DNA of 24,011 bases from Desulfotignum sp. (lineage in GTDB: Bacteria > Desulfobacterota > Desulfobacteria > Desulfobacterales > Desulfobacteraceae), in the NCBI GenBank assembly GCA_011390695.1, contig JAABRW010000337.1, forward strand, positions 1 to 24,011. Direction: 5' to 3'. A program made the position numbers and the translations under genes. The notes beneath the pieces are model-generated. The model saw nothing but the letters and a program-made list of their open reading frames with translations, had not been told where the DNA came from and searched no databases. Each line of letters starts with the position of its first letter. Position 1 is the first letter of the stretch. This document shows, piece after piece, positions 1-8,153 of this stretch.

Positions 1-698
1 ATGCATCCGTGGCCACTCTGGCTGGCGGGCAGGAGATTGTGCAGAAAGCTGTGGACCGGTTCGGCCGGCTGGATATCCTAATTAACAATGCCGGGGTTCT
101 GCGGGACCGGACTTTCATGAAAATGACGGAACAAGAGTGGGATGCGGTGATCCATGTCCATCTGAAAGGCGCTTTCTGTGTGACCCAGCCGGCGGTACGG
201 CAGATGAAGCAGCAGCAGTACGGCCGGGTGGTGTTCACTGCCTCCACATCCGGCATGTACGGCAATTTCGGCCAGTCCAATTACGGGGCTGCCAAGATGG
301 GAATCATCGGGCTCATGAACACCCTGAAACTGGAAGTCAACCGTTACGGCATTCTGGTGAACACGGTGGCCCCCAATGCAGATACCGGCATGACAGCCGG
401 GGTTTTTCCCGATGATGTGGCCCGCAGGATCCGGCCGCAGTTCAATGTTCCCCTGGTGGTGTACCTGTGTTCCGACCAGAACCCGGTATCCGGCATGGTG
501 TTTGCCATGAGTGCGGGCTGGTTTGCCCGATCTGCCATGGTGTCGGGCAAAGGGGTGTGCATCGGCGATACTGAAAGATCCATTGCGGCAGAGGAGATCC
601 AGGACCGTTTCGATGAGATCTGCGCCATTGACCGGGTGAGAGAGTTTGCTACCTGCGGGGAGATATATCAGTTAGGCCGCCCTCTGACCGGGCGGTGA
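1..698 (+). CDS. Short-chain dehydrogenase/reductase, 3' part (5' end outside window)
   Basis: The reading frame is open to the left edge of the window, so the N-terminal NAD(P)-binding Rossmann glycine motif is missing. The visible part has the SDR core in order: DILINNAG (NNAG cofactor motif), the catalytic region TASTSGMYGN with a serine, and SNYGAAK with the catalytic Tyr-x-x-x-Lys pair. The core is followed by an unusually long C-terminal tail of about 65 residues after VYLCSDQNPVSG, which is typical of the roughly 300-residue SDRs related to the (3R)-hydroxyacyl-CoA dehydrogenase part of peroxisomal multifunctional enzyme 2, rather than of the 245-residue FabG. A role in acyl-CoA metabolism is therefore likely but is inference. 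The enzyme would be cytoplasmic. A GC hairpin lies over the stop codon but has no T-run after it. Confidence 0.85.
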   Translation, partial: ASVATLAGGQEIVQKAVDRFGRLDILINNAGVLRDRTFMKMTEQEWDAVIHVHLKGAFCVTQPAVRQMKQQQYGRVVFTASTSGMYGNFGQSNYGAAKMGIIGLMNTLKLEVNRYGILVNTVAPNADTGMTAGVFPDDVARRIRPQFNVPLVVYLCSDQNPVSGMVFAMSAGWFARSAMVSGKGVCIGDTERSIAAEEIQDRFDEICAIDRVREFATCGEIYQLGRPLTGR

Positions 699-803
699 CC
701 TTGGCAGCATCCCATATCATCTTTAACCATAACTGTCTCCTATGTAAAGGTTCCTGAAGGTAATTGCGGAATCGGTTGCGAAATTTTAAAAAAATACTGA
801 AAC

Positions 804-833
804 TTGACCAAAAAAAATTGACCATGGTAATTT
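804..833 (+). promoter_or_regulatory. Candidate promoter with TTGACCA direct repeat
   Basis: TTGACC (804-809) and TAATTT (828-833) are 18 bp apart and sit just upstream of a good ribosome binding site for the antitoxin-like mini-ORF. The heptamer TTGACCA occurs twice, at 804 and 818, 14 bp apart, in an A-rich stretch, which could be an operator or a chance repeat. No transcription data are available. Confidence 0.35.
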
Positions 834-856
834 GAATAAAAACAGGAGAAGACATC

Positions 857-955
857 ATGACGCAAACGATTTCAATCTCTGAATTCAAAGCAACCTGTCT
901 TAAAATTATTGATCAGGTCAAAAACACAGGGGTGTCAATGGTATTGGAAAACTAA
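857..955 (+). pseudogene. Truncated Phd/YefM-type antitoxin (N-terminal 32 residues)
   Basis: This small ORF begins MTQTISISEFKATCLKIIDQ, which closely matches the N-terminus of Phd/YefM-family antitoxins (ISxSEFKAxCLxLIDQV...TG), the part that forms the DNA-binding dimer. A strong ribosome binding site (AGGAGA at 844-849) lies 7 nt before the ATG. Translation stops at TAA after VLEN, where an intact family member would continue for 40 to 50 residues with the toxin-binding tail. No toxin gene follows; instead the oppositely oriented SprT-like gene ends here and the two stop codons overlap (952-955). It is either a decayed toxin-antitoxin remnant or a deliberately short DNA-binding peptide; decay is more likely. 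The family call rests on the short N-terminal motif only. Confidence 0.6.
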
Positions 956-2076
956 TTCAACAATGCGGTTATTCCTGTGTTTTTATGTTCAACAGGCCGG
1001 TGGATATGGGTTTTTTTTCCCTGTTCCATGCCCTGGTTGAAAGCATTTTTATCCATCCGGAAGGATGACCGGTCTTTTTTCAACCGGGGAAACAACCGGG
1101 TTTTTTCAAAGTGGTTTTCAGCCCGGCATCTGACACGCAGCGCTTTGACTGCAGCAACCGGGAGGGATGAGTCTGCGGTGATGTCTGCATCATTATGCTC
1201 TTTGAACATCATCTCATGGTTGGATCTGATGCCCTGCATGAATCCTGAATCAAACGCCACCTTTCCCGTCCGCTGGCCGGCATGTTTTTTCCGGAAATCC
1301 TTCCACAACACTTTGGATGTATTCAAAAGAAACCAAAAAACATATTCAGCGACCACCAGTGCTTCTTTTTTGCCTATCAGGACCCCGGCCTTATATTCTT
1401 CATCGGTTTCAGCATCATAGATGGTTCCAGCTACACAATTGACAAAATAAAACTTTTCCAAAAAAACCAGAATCAGCTTTTCAATGGATTCCATACGTTT
1501 TTTGCCGGTCCGAAGATACACATATTTGATATCTGAAGCATCGGTTTCACCCTTGGCAATCCGATCCAGATTGTATTTGTTCAGCAAATAGTTGGCTTTC
1601 CTGGATGCGGCCCGGGCTTCTGATTCATTGCTTGACTGCCCCAATGCCAGCAATTTTTCCACCCGCCGCAGCATGGTTTGCGCCTTTTCCGGCAAGGTAC
1701 CCATAAAGGCTGCCAAATGTTCTTTTTGATGGCTGCCGCTTCCTGCAAAACACGGGTGCACCCCCAGTATTGCACAGGCAGCTTTGAAAGCGTTTCCATG
1801 ACTGTCTGCATTATCAAAGTATGCACTCACATATTGATGGGCCATTTCATGTTTTAATATTTCCAGGACGGTCTCCCAGGGGTTGTTTTCGATCAAATGC
1901 CTGGAAATGGAAATTGTTTGATTGTCCGGGGTCCAATATCCCATTCGGTTTTTTCCGGCAACGATGCTGATTACCGGCGTGGGCAAAGAAACGCTTTGTT
2001 GGTAACAGATCCTGCGATGCTCTTTCTGCAGTTGTTTTGCCCAGCGGATTTCTATATCTTCTGTTTTGTTTTGCAT
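952..2076 (-). CDS. SprT-like zinc metalloprotein with DUF2786 domain
   Basis: The 374-residue protein has an N-terminal SprT-like domain with the zinc-binding HEMAH motif at residues 76-80 and a probable third ligand, His93, in DSHGNAFKAAC. A DUF2786 segment follows at about 131-172, starting KAQTMLRRVEKLLALG and ending LLNKYNLD. The remaining 190 residues resemble the poorly characterised region usually attached to DUF2786 and carry no recognisable catalytic motif. The start is supported by GGAGG about 9 nt upstream. SprT/Spartan proteins are DNA-associated metalloproteases in eukaryotes, but the bacterial DUF2786 fusions have no established function, so proteolysis is inference. The gene is the last of three on the minus strand and has its own 97-nt upstream gap. 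Its 3' end touches the antitoxin remnant. Confidence 0.75.
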   Translation of the reverse strand: MQNKTEDIEIRWAKQLQKEHRRICYQQSVSLPTPVISIVAGKNRMGYWTPDNQTISISRHLIENNPWETVLEILKHEMAHQYVSAYFDNADSHGNAFKAACAILGVHPCFAGSGSHQKEHLAAFMGTLPEKAQTMLRRVEKLLALGQSSNESEARAASRKANYLLNKYNLDRIAKGETDASDIKYVYLRTGKKRMESIEKLILVFLEKFYFVNCVAGTIYDAETDEEYKAGVLIGKKEALVVAEYVFWFLLNTSKVLWKDFRKKHAGQRTGKVAFDSGFMQGIRSNHEMMFKEHNDADITADSSLPVAAVKALRVRCRAENHFEKTRLFPRLKKDRSSFRMDKNAFNQGMEQGKKTHIHRPVEHKNTGITALLN

Positions 2077-2173
2077 TCATCTGCCTCCGGGGTTTTGGGA
2101 CTGCGGGATGGCTGCCGCCATTGCTATTTTGGAAAAAGTATAATACACCATGACAGAATTACCATGAAATATT

Positions 2174-2932
2174 TCAGGGAATGACGGTTTCAGATACCCG
2201 GCCGCAGTACCCGGATACATCAAAAGTGCGCTCGGAAAACCGCACCTGCCCGTTTTTATCCATGAGGATCACCGAAGATGAACGGGTGCCGTAGGTTTCA
2301 GAATGGATAAAAACAGATGACAGCAGGCGCTCCCATGCCGGGCTGATGCCGGTGTCCGGCAGATCTGCATACGGTGCCGGCTGCCGGTCCGCCAGGAGGG
2401 TAAAAATCGCCTCTTCATTTACCAGGTCATGTTCCATGAGAGATGTGAGCCCGGTTCTGGCTTTTTTTACTTTGGGCCAGTCAGTGTCCAGCAGGTGGTT
2501 GCTCAGGCCGTACACCCCTGTGCCAAGGTGCTGGATACGGTCCTGAAAATTGGCATAGTAAAAGAGCCCGGAGCCGTCCTTCACGATCAGGTTGAAACCA
2601 TTGTATGCTTCAGCAGATTGCCGGATTTGCTCCAGATATGTTGGTGCAGATGTGTCTGAACACAGAAAATCACCCACCAGCGCCCCCCTGGACGGGGCAT
2701 TTTGCTTAGTCCTGGATGGGTCACGAAAATTGGTGATGGCGGCAAATCGCCCGGTATCTGTGATGCCCATCCATGTACCGCCGGCCTTGAGGTCCCGTCC
2801 GGCAAGAACCCCGGGGTGGTCTTCCCACCATGCCAGTGGGGCTGTGGGCCGGTCAAAGAATTCATCCCGGTTGGCACCGATAACCAAAGGATATGCAGGA
2901 TGGATGTTGTATGCAAAAGCAATCAGGCACAT
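2174..2932 (-). CDS. NRDE family protein (TANGO2-like)
   Basis: The 252-residue protein starts MCLIAFAY and carries the family signature NRDE at residues 21-24 (ANRDEFFDRP), then AGRDLKAGGTWMG and FAAITNFRDP, all hallmarks of the NRDE/TANGO2 family. Length is normal for bacterial members. Cys2 would become the N-terminal residue after removal of Met, as in Ntn-type hydrolases; an amidohydrolase activity is suspected for the family but not shown. Eukaryotic TANGO2 is linked to lipid and heme homeostasis. There is no signal peptide, so it should be cytoplasmic. It starts only 9 nt after the stop of the upstream GGDEF gene and has no strong ribosome binding site of its own, so it is probably co-transcribed with it. 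Confidence 0.85.
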   Translation of the reverse strand: MCLIAFAYNIHPAYPLVIGANRDEFFDRPTAPLAWWEDHPGVLAGRDLKAGGTWMGITDTGRFAAITNFRDPSRTKQNAPSRGALVGDFLCSDTSAPTYLEQIRQSAEAYNGFNLIVKDGSGLFYYANFQDRIQHLGTGVYGLSNHLLDTDWPKVKKARTGLTSLMEHDLVNEEAIFTLLADRQPAPYADLPDTGISPAWERLLSSVFIHSETYGTRSSSVILMDKNGQVRFSERTFDVSGYCGRVSETVIP

Positions 2933-2941
2933 GGGTATGTT

Positions 2942-5908
2942 TTACAATTTCTCCAGGCAGTAACGGTTTCTTCCCCCCTGCTTTGCCTGGTAGAGCAGCT
3001 GGTCCGCCTTGTTCAGAAACCAGGTACTGGGAATGGAGCGGTTCGGTATAGCTGAGATACCGCCGATGCTCACGGTCAAAAACGGGGACACCCCGGAATC
3101 CTGGTTGGGGATTTTCAGTTCCTGAATCCGGGTCAGCATGATTCGGGCCAGCTGTTCTGCACCGGTACGGCCTGTACCCGGAAGTACAATGGCAAACTCT
3201 TCTCCCCCGTAACGGCCCACAAAATCACCGGGCCTGCCCAGAAGGGTTTCAATGGTTCTTGCCACGGTTTTCAGGCAGTCATCTCCCTGGAGATGGCCGT
3301 ACCGGTCATTAAAGGGTTTGAAAAAATCGATGTCCAGCATCATCAGGGTCAGCACCTGTCCGGTTCTTTCACACCGTTTCCATTCATTTTCCAGAACCGT
3401 ATCAAATTTTCTCCGGTTGGGAATGCCTGTAAGCCCGTCAAGATAGGATATGGTTTCCAGTTTTTTGTTGGCGGTTGTCAATTCCCTGTTCAGTGCGGCA
3501 AGCCGTGTATTGTAACGGGAGACCGATATATGGCGGTATATGGCAAAAAAACCGACCACCCCCATGATCAGCAGGATTTTCCATAACAGGCTGTAGTCGA
3601 ATCCCTGCTCATATTTCAGGGTCATCCAGGTTTGAAAAATGTGTTTTTTTTCTGCATCGGTCAAAGATTGGATGGCTTTTTCAAAAATGCCGTGCAGCAG
3701 GGGATCGTTATTGGAAATGCCGGTTCGGAAACTGATCTGGTGAGGAAGTTCTCCTGATATTTTAAGATCAACCATTCCTTTTTCCTGGATATGAAAACCG
3801 ATTTTCGGGGCCGTATCCACCAGGGCGAACAGGGTGCCGTTCTGAACGGCGGCAAGCCCTTTTTCCACCGTGTCAACAGGGATGAAATTGATTTCCGGGT
3901 ACCGGGTTGTCATATCATGCAAAAATGGGGAGGTTCTGCTGATGCCGATGGATTTTTCCGCGATGGTTTCAATGGCATCTATGTACAGGGCCTTGCTGTC
4001 TGTTGCAATGACAAGGGGATATGCCGTATAGGGTGTGGTGGGGATTATCAGGTCTGCATCCATATCTTTTCCGGTCACCATGGAAATAATATCGCAGGCA
4101 CCTGTTTTGATATGTGCGGCAGCCTCATCCGGGGACGCGGTTTCAACAGCCTGGACAGGCAACCCGATTTTTCTGCCCATAAGATCATAGAAATCGGCAA
4201 GAATTCCCTGATAGTTTCCGTTTGCATCTATGCCCTCAAAAGGGTGAAAATCTGCCTGCACGCACATGGATATGCGGGTTTTTCCGGCCAGATAGGTTTT
4301 TTCCCCCCGGGTCAACGTGACCATGTCACCGGTCTGTTCCATGCTGCCGATCCACTTGTTCACAATGGTATCATACTGGCGGGGGTCCACCTGTTTCACG
4401 GCTTTGTCAAGGATGCCTGCCAGCAGAGCCCAGTCCTTTCTGACAGCCATATAAAGCGGCAGGTCCCTGTCCAGTGTGATTTCAGCAGCCACATGCACAT
4501 TGTTGAGAAACTGTTTTTTGATGATGTAATTGATGATGCCCAGAGACCCGATAAATCCGTCTGCTTTTCCCAGGGAAACCTGCTTCAGCCCTTCGGCCGG
4601 ATTTTTCACCAGTATATAATCATAATCCGGATATTGTTCCATGACACTTTCGGTGAGGGTGTATCCTGCAGGCACGGCAATTATTTTATTTTTCATGTCA
4701 GCCAGGGAATCGATCCCGGGCATGTTCTTTCTGGTGACAAGGACGTTGATCAGCTGGATATACGGACTGGTAAAAGATAAAAATGCTTCTCTGTCCGCAC
4801 TTTTCCATAATACCGGAAACAGATCGATCTCTTTTTTGCGCCCTTTTTCCAGAAGTTCCGACCAGGTGTACCCATTGGTGAACGCCAGTTCAATACCGAT
4901 GATATCGGCAAGCAGTGTGATATAATCAATGGCAAAACCAGCCGGCTCTCCATTTTGTATAAAATCGAAAGGGGGCCAGTCCATCTCATTTGCCACCCGG
5001 ATTTTGGGGTGGGTTTCAAGAAAGGTTCTCTCCTCACGGGTAAGGTGCAGTGCCTGAACAAAAGAGGACCTGCTTTCCCCCAGCCATTTGTGCTCAAGGG
5101 CCGTAATATCACCGGGGGTGACTGTCAAAAGGGCCTTTTCAATCATCTGGTGCAGGACGGGCCAGTCTTTTCTGACCATGATGTGCAAAGACTTCTGGTC
5201 ATTGTTGTCATACTGGCTGAACCAGCCCGATATTTTCAGTCCGGTCAGGAAATTTTTTTTGATCAGGTACCGTGCAACCGCTGACAGTTCAATGGCTGCA
5301 TCAGCTTTCCCATTGGTTACCGCAGCAAAGGCTTCTTCAATATTTTTAACCGTCAGCAGATTGATGTCCGGGTGGTTGTCGGACAGATATGTTTCATATG
5401 CCCATCCTTTGGGAACAGCAATGATTTTGCCGGTCAGGTCGGCAATATCCAGGATGCCGGGGGCATGGGCCGGCACAACAAAGACGGTTTTATCCTTATA
5501 GTATGGCCGGGTGAACAGGCCGAACTGCCAGCGTTCCTGGCTCACATAAGCGGATTGCAGCACATCCAGCTCTCTGTTTTTAAACATTTTGAGCAGTTCA
5601 TTCCACCGGTATCCGTTTATGTATTCAAAAGTTATTCCCAGCCGGGATGACAGCATATCCATCAGGTCAATGCTCAGTCCGTAGGGTTGGTCACCCACGG
5701 CAAAATCAAAGGGGGGCCAGTCCATTTCATTGCTCACCCGGATGATTGGATGGTCTGCAACAAATGCTTTTTCCTGTTCAGTGAGTTTTAAAAAAGGCCT
5801 GGTATCTGCATATCCCGGTGCAGGCAGATGCCAGCATAACCAGCATAAAAGAAAAAACAAAAGTGCAGGAATACAGATGCGCAGACAATTTTTTTGGGGT
5901 CCTGGCAT
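2942..5908 (-). CDS. Membrane diguanylate cyclase with three periplasmic solute-binding domains
   Basis: The 988-residue protein has a signal peptide or first membrane segment (about 12-34, cleavage plausible after GYA), then three tandem type-3 solute-binding (SBP_bac_3) domains at about 50-277, 296-522 and 540-765, one membrane helix at about 774-792, a short linker coil, and a C-terminal GGDEF domain (about 820-986). The first two sensors are clear duplicates: both contain the string NEMDWPPFDF (60-69 and 307-316). The cyclase has an intact GGEEF signature at 901-905 and an RPGD inhibitory I-site (892-895) exactly five residues before it, so it should make c-di-GMP and be product-inhibited. 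Ligands are likely amino acids or other small polar molecules in the periplasm, but cannot be named from sequence. It heads a three-gene minus-strand run. No good ribosome binding site is visible, and an in-frame stop four codons upstream excludes a longer start. Confidence 0.9.
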   Translation of the reverse strand: MPGPQKNCLRICIPALLFFLLCWLCWHLPAPGYADTRPFLKLTEQEKAFVADHPIIRVSNEMDWPPFDFAVGDQPYGLSIDLMDMLSSRLGITFEYINGYRWNELLKMFKNRELDVLQSAYVSQERWQFGLFTRPYYKDKTVFVVPAHAPGILDIADLTGKIIAVPKGWAYETYLSDNHPDINLLTVKNIEEAFAAVTNGKADAAIELSAVARYLIKKNFLTGLKISGWFSQYDNNDQKSLHIMVRKDWPVLHQMIEKALLTVTPGDITALEHKWLGESRSSFVQALHLTREERTFLETHPKIRVANEMDWPPFDFIQNGEPAGFAIDYITLLADIIGIELAFTNGYTWSELLEKGRKKEIDLFPVLWKSADREAFLSFTSPYIQLINVLVTRKNMPGIDSLADMKNKIIAVPAGYTLTESVMEQYPDYDYILVKNPAEGLKQVSLGKADGFIGSLGIINYIIKKQFLNNVHVAAEITLDRDLPLYMAVRKDWALLAGILDKAVKQVDPRQYDTIVNKWIGSMEQTGDMVTLTRGEKTYLAGKTRISMCVQADFHPFEGIDANGNYQGILADFYDLMGRKIGLPVQAVETASPDEAAAHIKTGACDIISMVTGKDMDADLIIPTTPYTAYPLVIATDSKALYIDAIETIAEKSIGISRTSPFLHDMTTRYPEINFIPVDTVEKGLAAVQNGTLFALVDTAPKIGFHIQEKGMVDLKISGELPHQISFRTGISNNDPLLHGIFEKAIQSLTDAEKKHIFQTWMTLKYEQGFDYSLLWKILLIMGVVGFFAIYRHISVSRYNTRLAALNRELTTANKKLETISYLDGLTGIPNRRKFDTVLENEWKRCERTGQVLTLMMLDIDFFKPFNDRYGHLQGDDCLKTVARTIETLLGRPGDFVGRYGGEEFAIVLPGTGRTGAEQLARIMLTRIQELKIPNQDSGVSPFLTVSIGGISAIPNRSIPSTWFLNKADQLLYQAKQGGRNRYCLEKL

Positions 5909-6070
5909 GGAAGCGTGTCAACTCCGATGGTGTTGTGTTAAATAAGAGGCAGCATACCATAAAGATGCATATGTGCAAACAGCCTGATACCAATTTATTC
6001 CATTCCACACAGCAGCCGTAATATCACAGAAATTCCCGGGGTATTATGGCCGTGATTTTTTTATGAAAAC

Positions 6071-6098
6071 TTGATATTGAAGAATATGGACTTATTAT
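6071..6098 (+). promoter_or_regulatory. Candidate σ70 promoter of uvrB
   Basis: TTGATA (6071-6076) and TATTAT (6093-6098) are separated by 16 bp, which predicts transcription starting near 6105 and a leader of about 54 nt before the preferred ATG at 6159. The 250-nt divergent gap (5909-6158) otherwise holds nothing recognisable; no clear LexA box was seen. Confidence 0.5.
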
Positions 6099-6158
6099 TT
6101 CAAAAATCGGTCTTCTGTGGCCTGTAACGGCTTTAACCCGAAAAAAGAGATTTCCAGC

Positions 6159-8153
6159 ATGGGACTGTTTCATCTGCAATCCGTGTTTTCCCCTACCGGG
6201 GACCAGCCCAAAGCCATTCAGTACCTGTCTGAGGGGGTGATGGACCATGAACCCCACCAGGTACTTTTGGGGGTGACCGGATCAGGCAAGACCTTTACCA
6301 TGGCCAATATTATCGCCCGGGTGGAAAAACCCAGCCTGATCATTGCCCCCAATAAAACCCTGGCAGCCCAGCTGTACAATGAGTTCAAGGCGTTGTTTCC
6401 GGATAACTGCGTGGAATATTTTGTCTCCTATTATGATTATTACCAGCCTGAGGCATATGTGCCGTCCAGCGATACCTATATCCAGAAGGACTCCTCCATC
6501 AATGATATTATCGACAAAATGCGCCATTCCGCCACCCGGTCGGTGCTGGCCCGGCCGGATGTCATTGTGGTGGCATCCGTTTCCTGCATCTACGGTCTGG
6601 GCGCTCCGGAGGACTACCTGGATCTGCGCGTTACTTTGGCCAGGGACATGGAGATTTCCCGGGAAAAGGTGATCAAGAAACTGGTGGAAATTCAGTATAC
6701 CCGAAATGATACCGATTTTCACAGGGGGGTGTTCCGGGTCAGGGGGGACCGGCTGGAAATATTTCCGGCTTACGAAGAGGACAGGGCAGTGCGCATAGAT
6801 TTTTTCGGGGACACCATTGAAGAGATCTGTGAGATCGACCCCCTGCGTGGGGAGGTGCTCCATACTTTTGACCAGACAGCCATTTATCCGGCATCCCATT
6901 ATGTGACCAGGCGCCAGACCCGGAAAAAAGCGGTGGAAGGGATCCTTGCGGAACTCAAAGAGCGGCTGGAAGTGCTGCGGTCGGAGAACCGGCTGGTGGA
7001 GGCCCAGCGCCTGGAGGAGCGGACCCATTACGATGTGGAAATGCTCAATGAGATCGGATACTGCAATGGTATAGAAAACTATTCCCGCCATCTCACCGGC
7101 AGGGCACCGGGGGAGCCGCCCCCCACGCTTCTGGATTATATGCCGGATGATTTTCTTTTGTTTTTTGATGAAAGCCATATTTCCGTGTCCCAGCTCGGGG
7201 CCATGTACAAGGCCGACCGTTCCAGAAAGCAGACCCTGGTGGATTATGGATTCCGGCTGCCCTCTGCCGTGGACAACCGCCCCTTGAAGTTTGATGAATT
7301 CACGGCCCGGACCTCCAGGATCATTTATGTGTCTGCCACTCCGGCGGATTATGAGCTGGAAAAGGCGGGTATCCGGGTGGCGGAACAGATCGTACGGCCC
7401 ACAGGTCTGCTGGACCCCCGGGTCCAGGTGCGGGATGCCAGAAACCAGGTGGATGATCTGTACCAGGAGATAGTCAAGCGGGTGGAGGCCAATGAACGGG
7501 TTCTGGTAACCACCCTGACCAAGCGCATGGCCGAAGATTTGACTGAATATTATGCCGATCTGGGACTGAAGGTGAAATACCTGCACTCCGATATCGCCAC
7601 CATGGAGCGCATTGAAATTATCCAGGACCTGCGCCAGGGCATATTTGACGTGCTCATCGGTATAAATCTGCTCAGGGAAGGGCTGGACATACCTGAAGTC
7701 TCCCTGGTGGCCATTCTGGATGCGGACAAGGAGGGATTTTTACGGTCTTTCCGGTCTTTTGTCCAGATTTTCGGCAGGGCTGCCAGAAATGTGTTCGGCC
7801 GGGTGATCATGTATGCGGAGAAAGAGACCGGGTCCATGAAAAAGGCCATGGATGAAACCCGCCGCCGCCGCAAAATACAAAAAGCCTATAACGAAGTCCA
7901 TAATATTGTTCCCGCCACCATCCAGAAACAGCTCAACGTGTTCACCTATCCAAGACAAGGAACCGATGCGCCGGATGAAGCCGCATCTGTGCATGAAGAG
8001 ATCCAGGCCTATGATGGAGAAGAACTCGACCTGGAGGACCTTGTCCGGGATCTGGAATTCAAGATGAAAAAGGCGGCGGAACAGCTGGAGTTTGAACAGG
8101 CAGCCCGGTACCGGGATAAGATCAGACAATTGACAGAGATGGTGCCGTTTTGA
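6159..8153 (+). CDS. uvrB: UvrABC excinuclease subunit B
   Basis: UvrB is the damage-verifying helicase of nucleotide excision repair. From the ATG at 6159 it has 664 residues, normal for the family. It shows Walker A GVTGSGKT (38-45), the β-hairpin [19 protein letters not shown] (from about residue 91), the Walker B box DESH (337-340), [24 protein letters not shown], and a C-terminal UVR motif ([18 protein letters not shown]) that contacts UvrC. An upstream in-frame GTG at 6117 is less likely because it has no ribosome binding site and lies too near the predicted transcription start; AAGAGA precedes the ATG by 8 nt. Helicase motif VI is odd: the usual RSERSLIQT-GRAARNVNG reads [19 protein letters not shown] here, with several changes to Phe. 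uvrC follows with a 4-nt overlap; uvrA is not in the window. Confidence 0.97.
   Translation: MGLFHLQSVFSPTGDQPKAIQYLSEGVMDHEPHQVLLGVTGSGKTFTMANIIARVEKPSLIIAPNKTLAAQLYNEFKALFPDNCVEYFVSYYDYYQPEAYVPSSDTYIQKDSSINDIIDKMRHSATRSVLARPDVIVVASVSCIYGLGAPEDYLDLRVTLARDMEISREKVIKKLVEIQYTRNDTDFHRGVFRVRGDRLEIFPAYEEDRAVRIDFFGDTIEEICEIDPLRGEVLHTFDQTAIYPASHYVTRRQTRKKAVEGILAELKERLEVLRSENRLVEAQRLEERTHYDVEMLNEIGYCNGIENYSRHLTGRAPGEPPPTLLDYMPDDFLLFFDESHISVSQLGAMYKADRSRKQTLVDYGFRLPSAVDNRPLKFDEFTARTSRIIYVSATPADYELEKAGIRVAEQIVRPTGLLDPRVQVRDARNQVDDLYQEIVKRVEANERVLVTTLTKRMAEDLTEYYADLGLKVKYLHSDIATMERIEIIQDLRQGIFDVLIGINLLREGLDIPEVSLVAILDADKEGFLRSFRSFVQIFGRAARNVFGRVIMYAEKETGSMKKAMDETRRRRKIQKAYNEVHNIVPATIQKQLNVFTYPRQGTDAPDEAASVHEEIQAYDGEELDLEDLVRDLEFKMKKAAEQLEFEQAARYRDKIRQLTEMVPF

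Noticed and set aside
677..695. CCGCCC/GGGCGG hairpin at the SDR stop codon as terminator
   Set aside because: The stem lies in the coding end and no T-run follows.
649..888. Minus-strand 79-codon open frame between the SDR gene and the antitoxin remnant
   Set aside because: It overlaps the end of the SDR gene and the antitoxin start and has no family resemblance.
3791..4780. Long plus-strand open frame (329 codons) opposite the GGDEF gene
   Set aside because: It is antisense to a protein with three clear solute-binding domains, has no recognisable motif and a cysteine/histidine-rich shadow-like composition.
6282..7586. Minus-strand open frame of 434 codons opposite uvrB
   Set aside because: It is a codon-bias shadow of uvrB, with no ribosome binding site or known domain.
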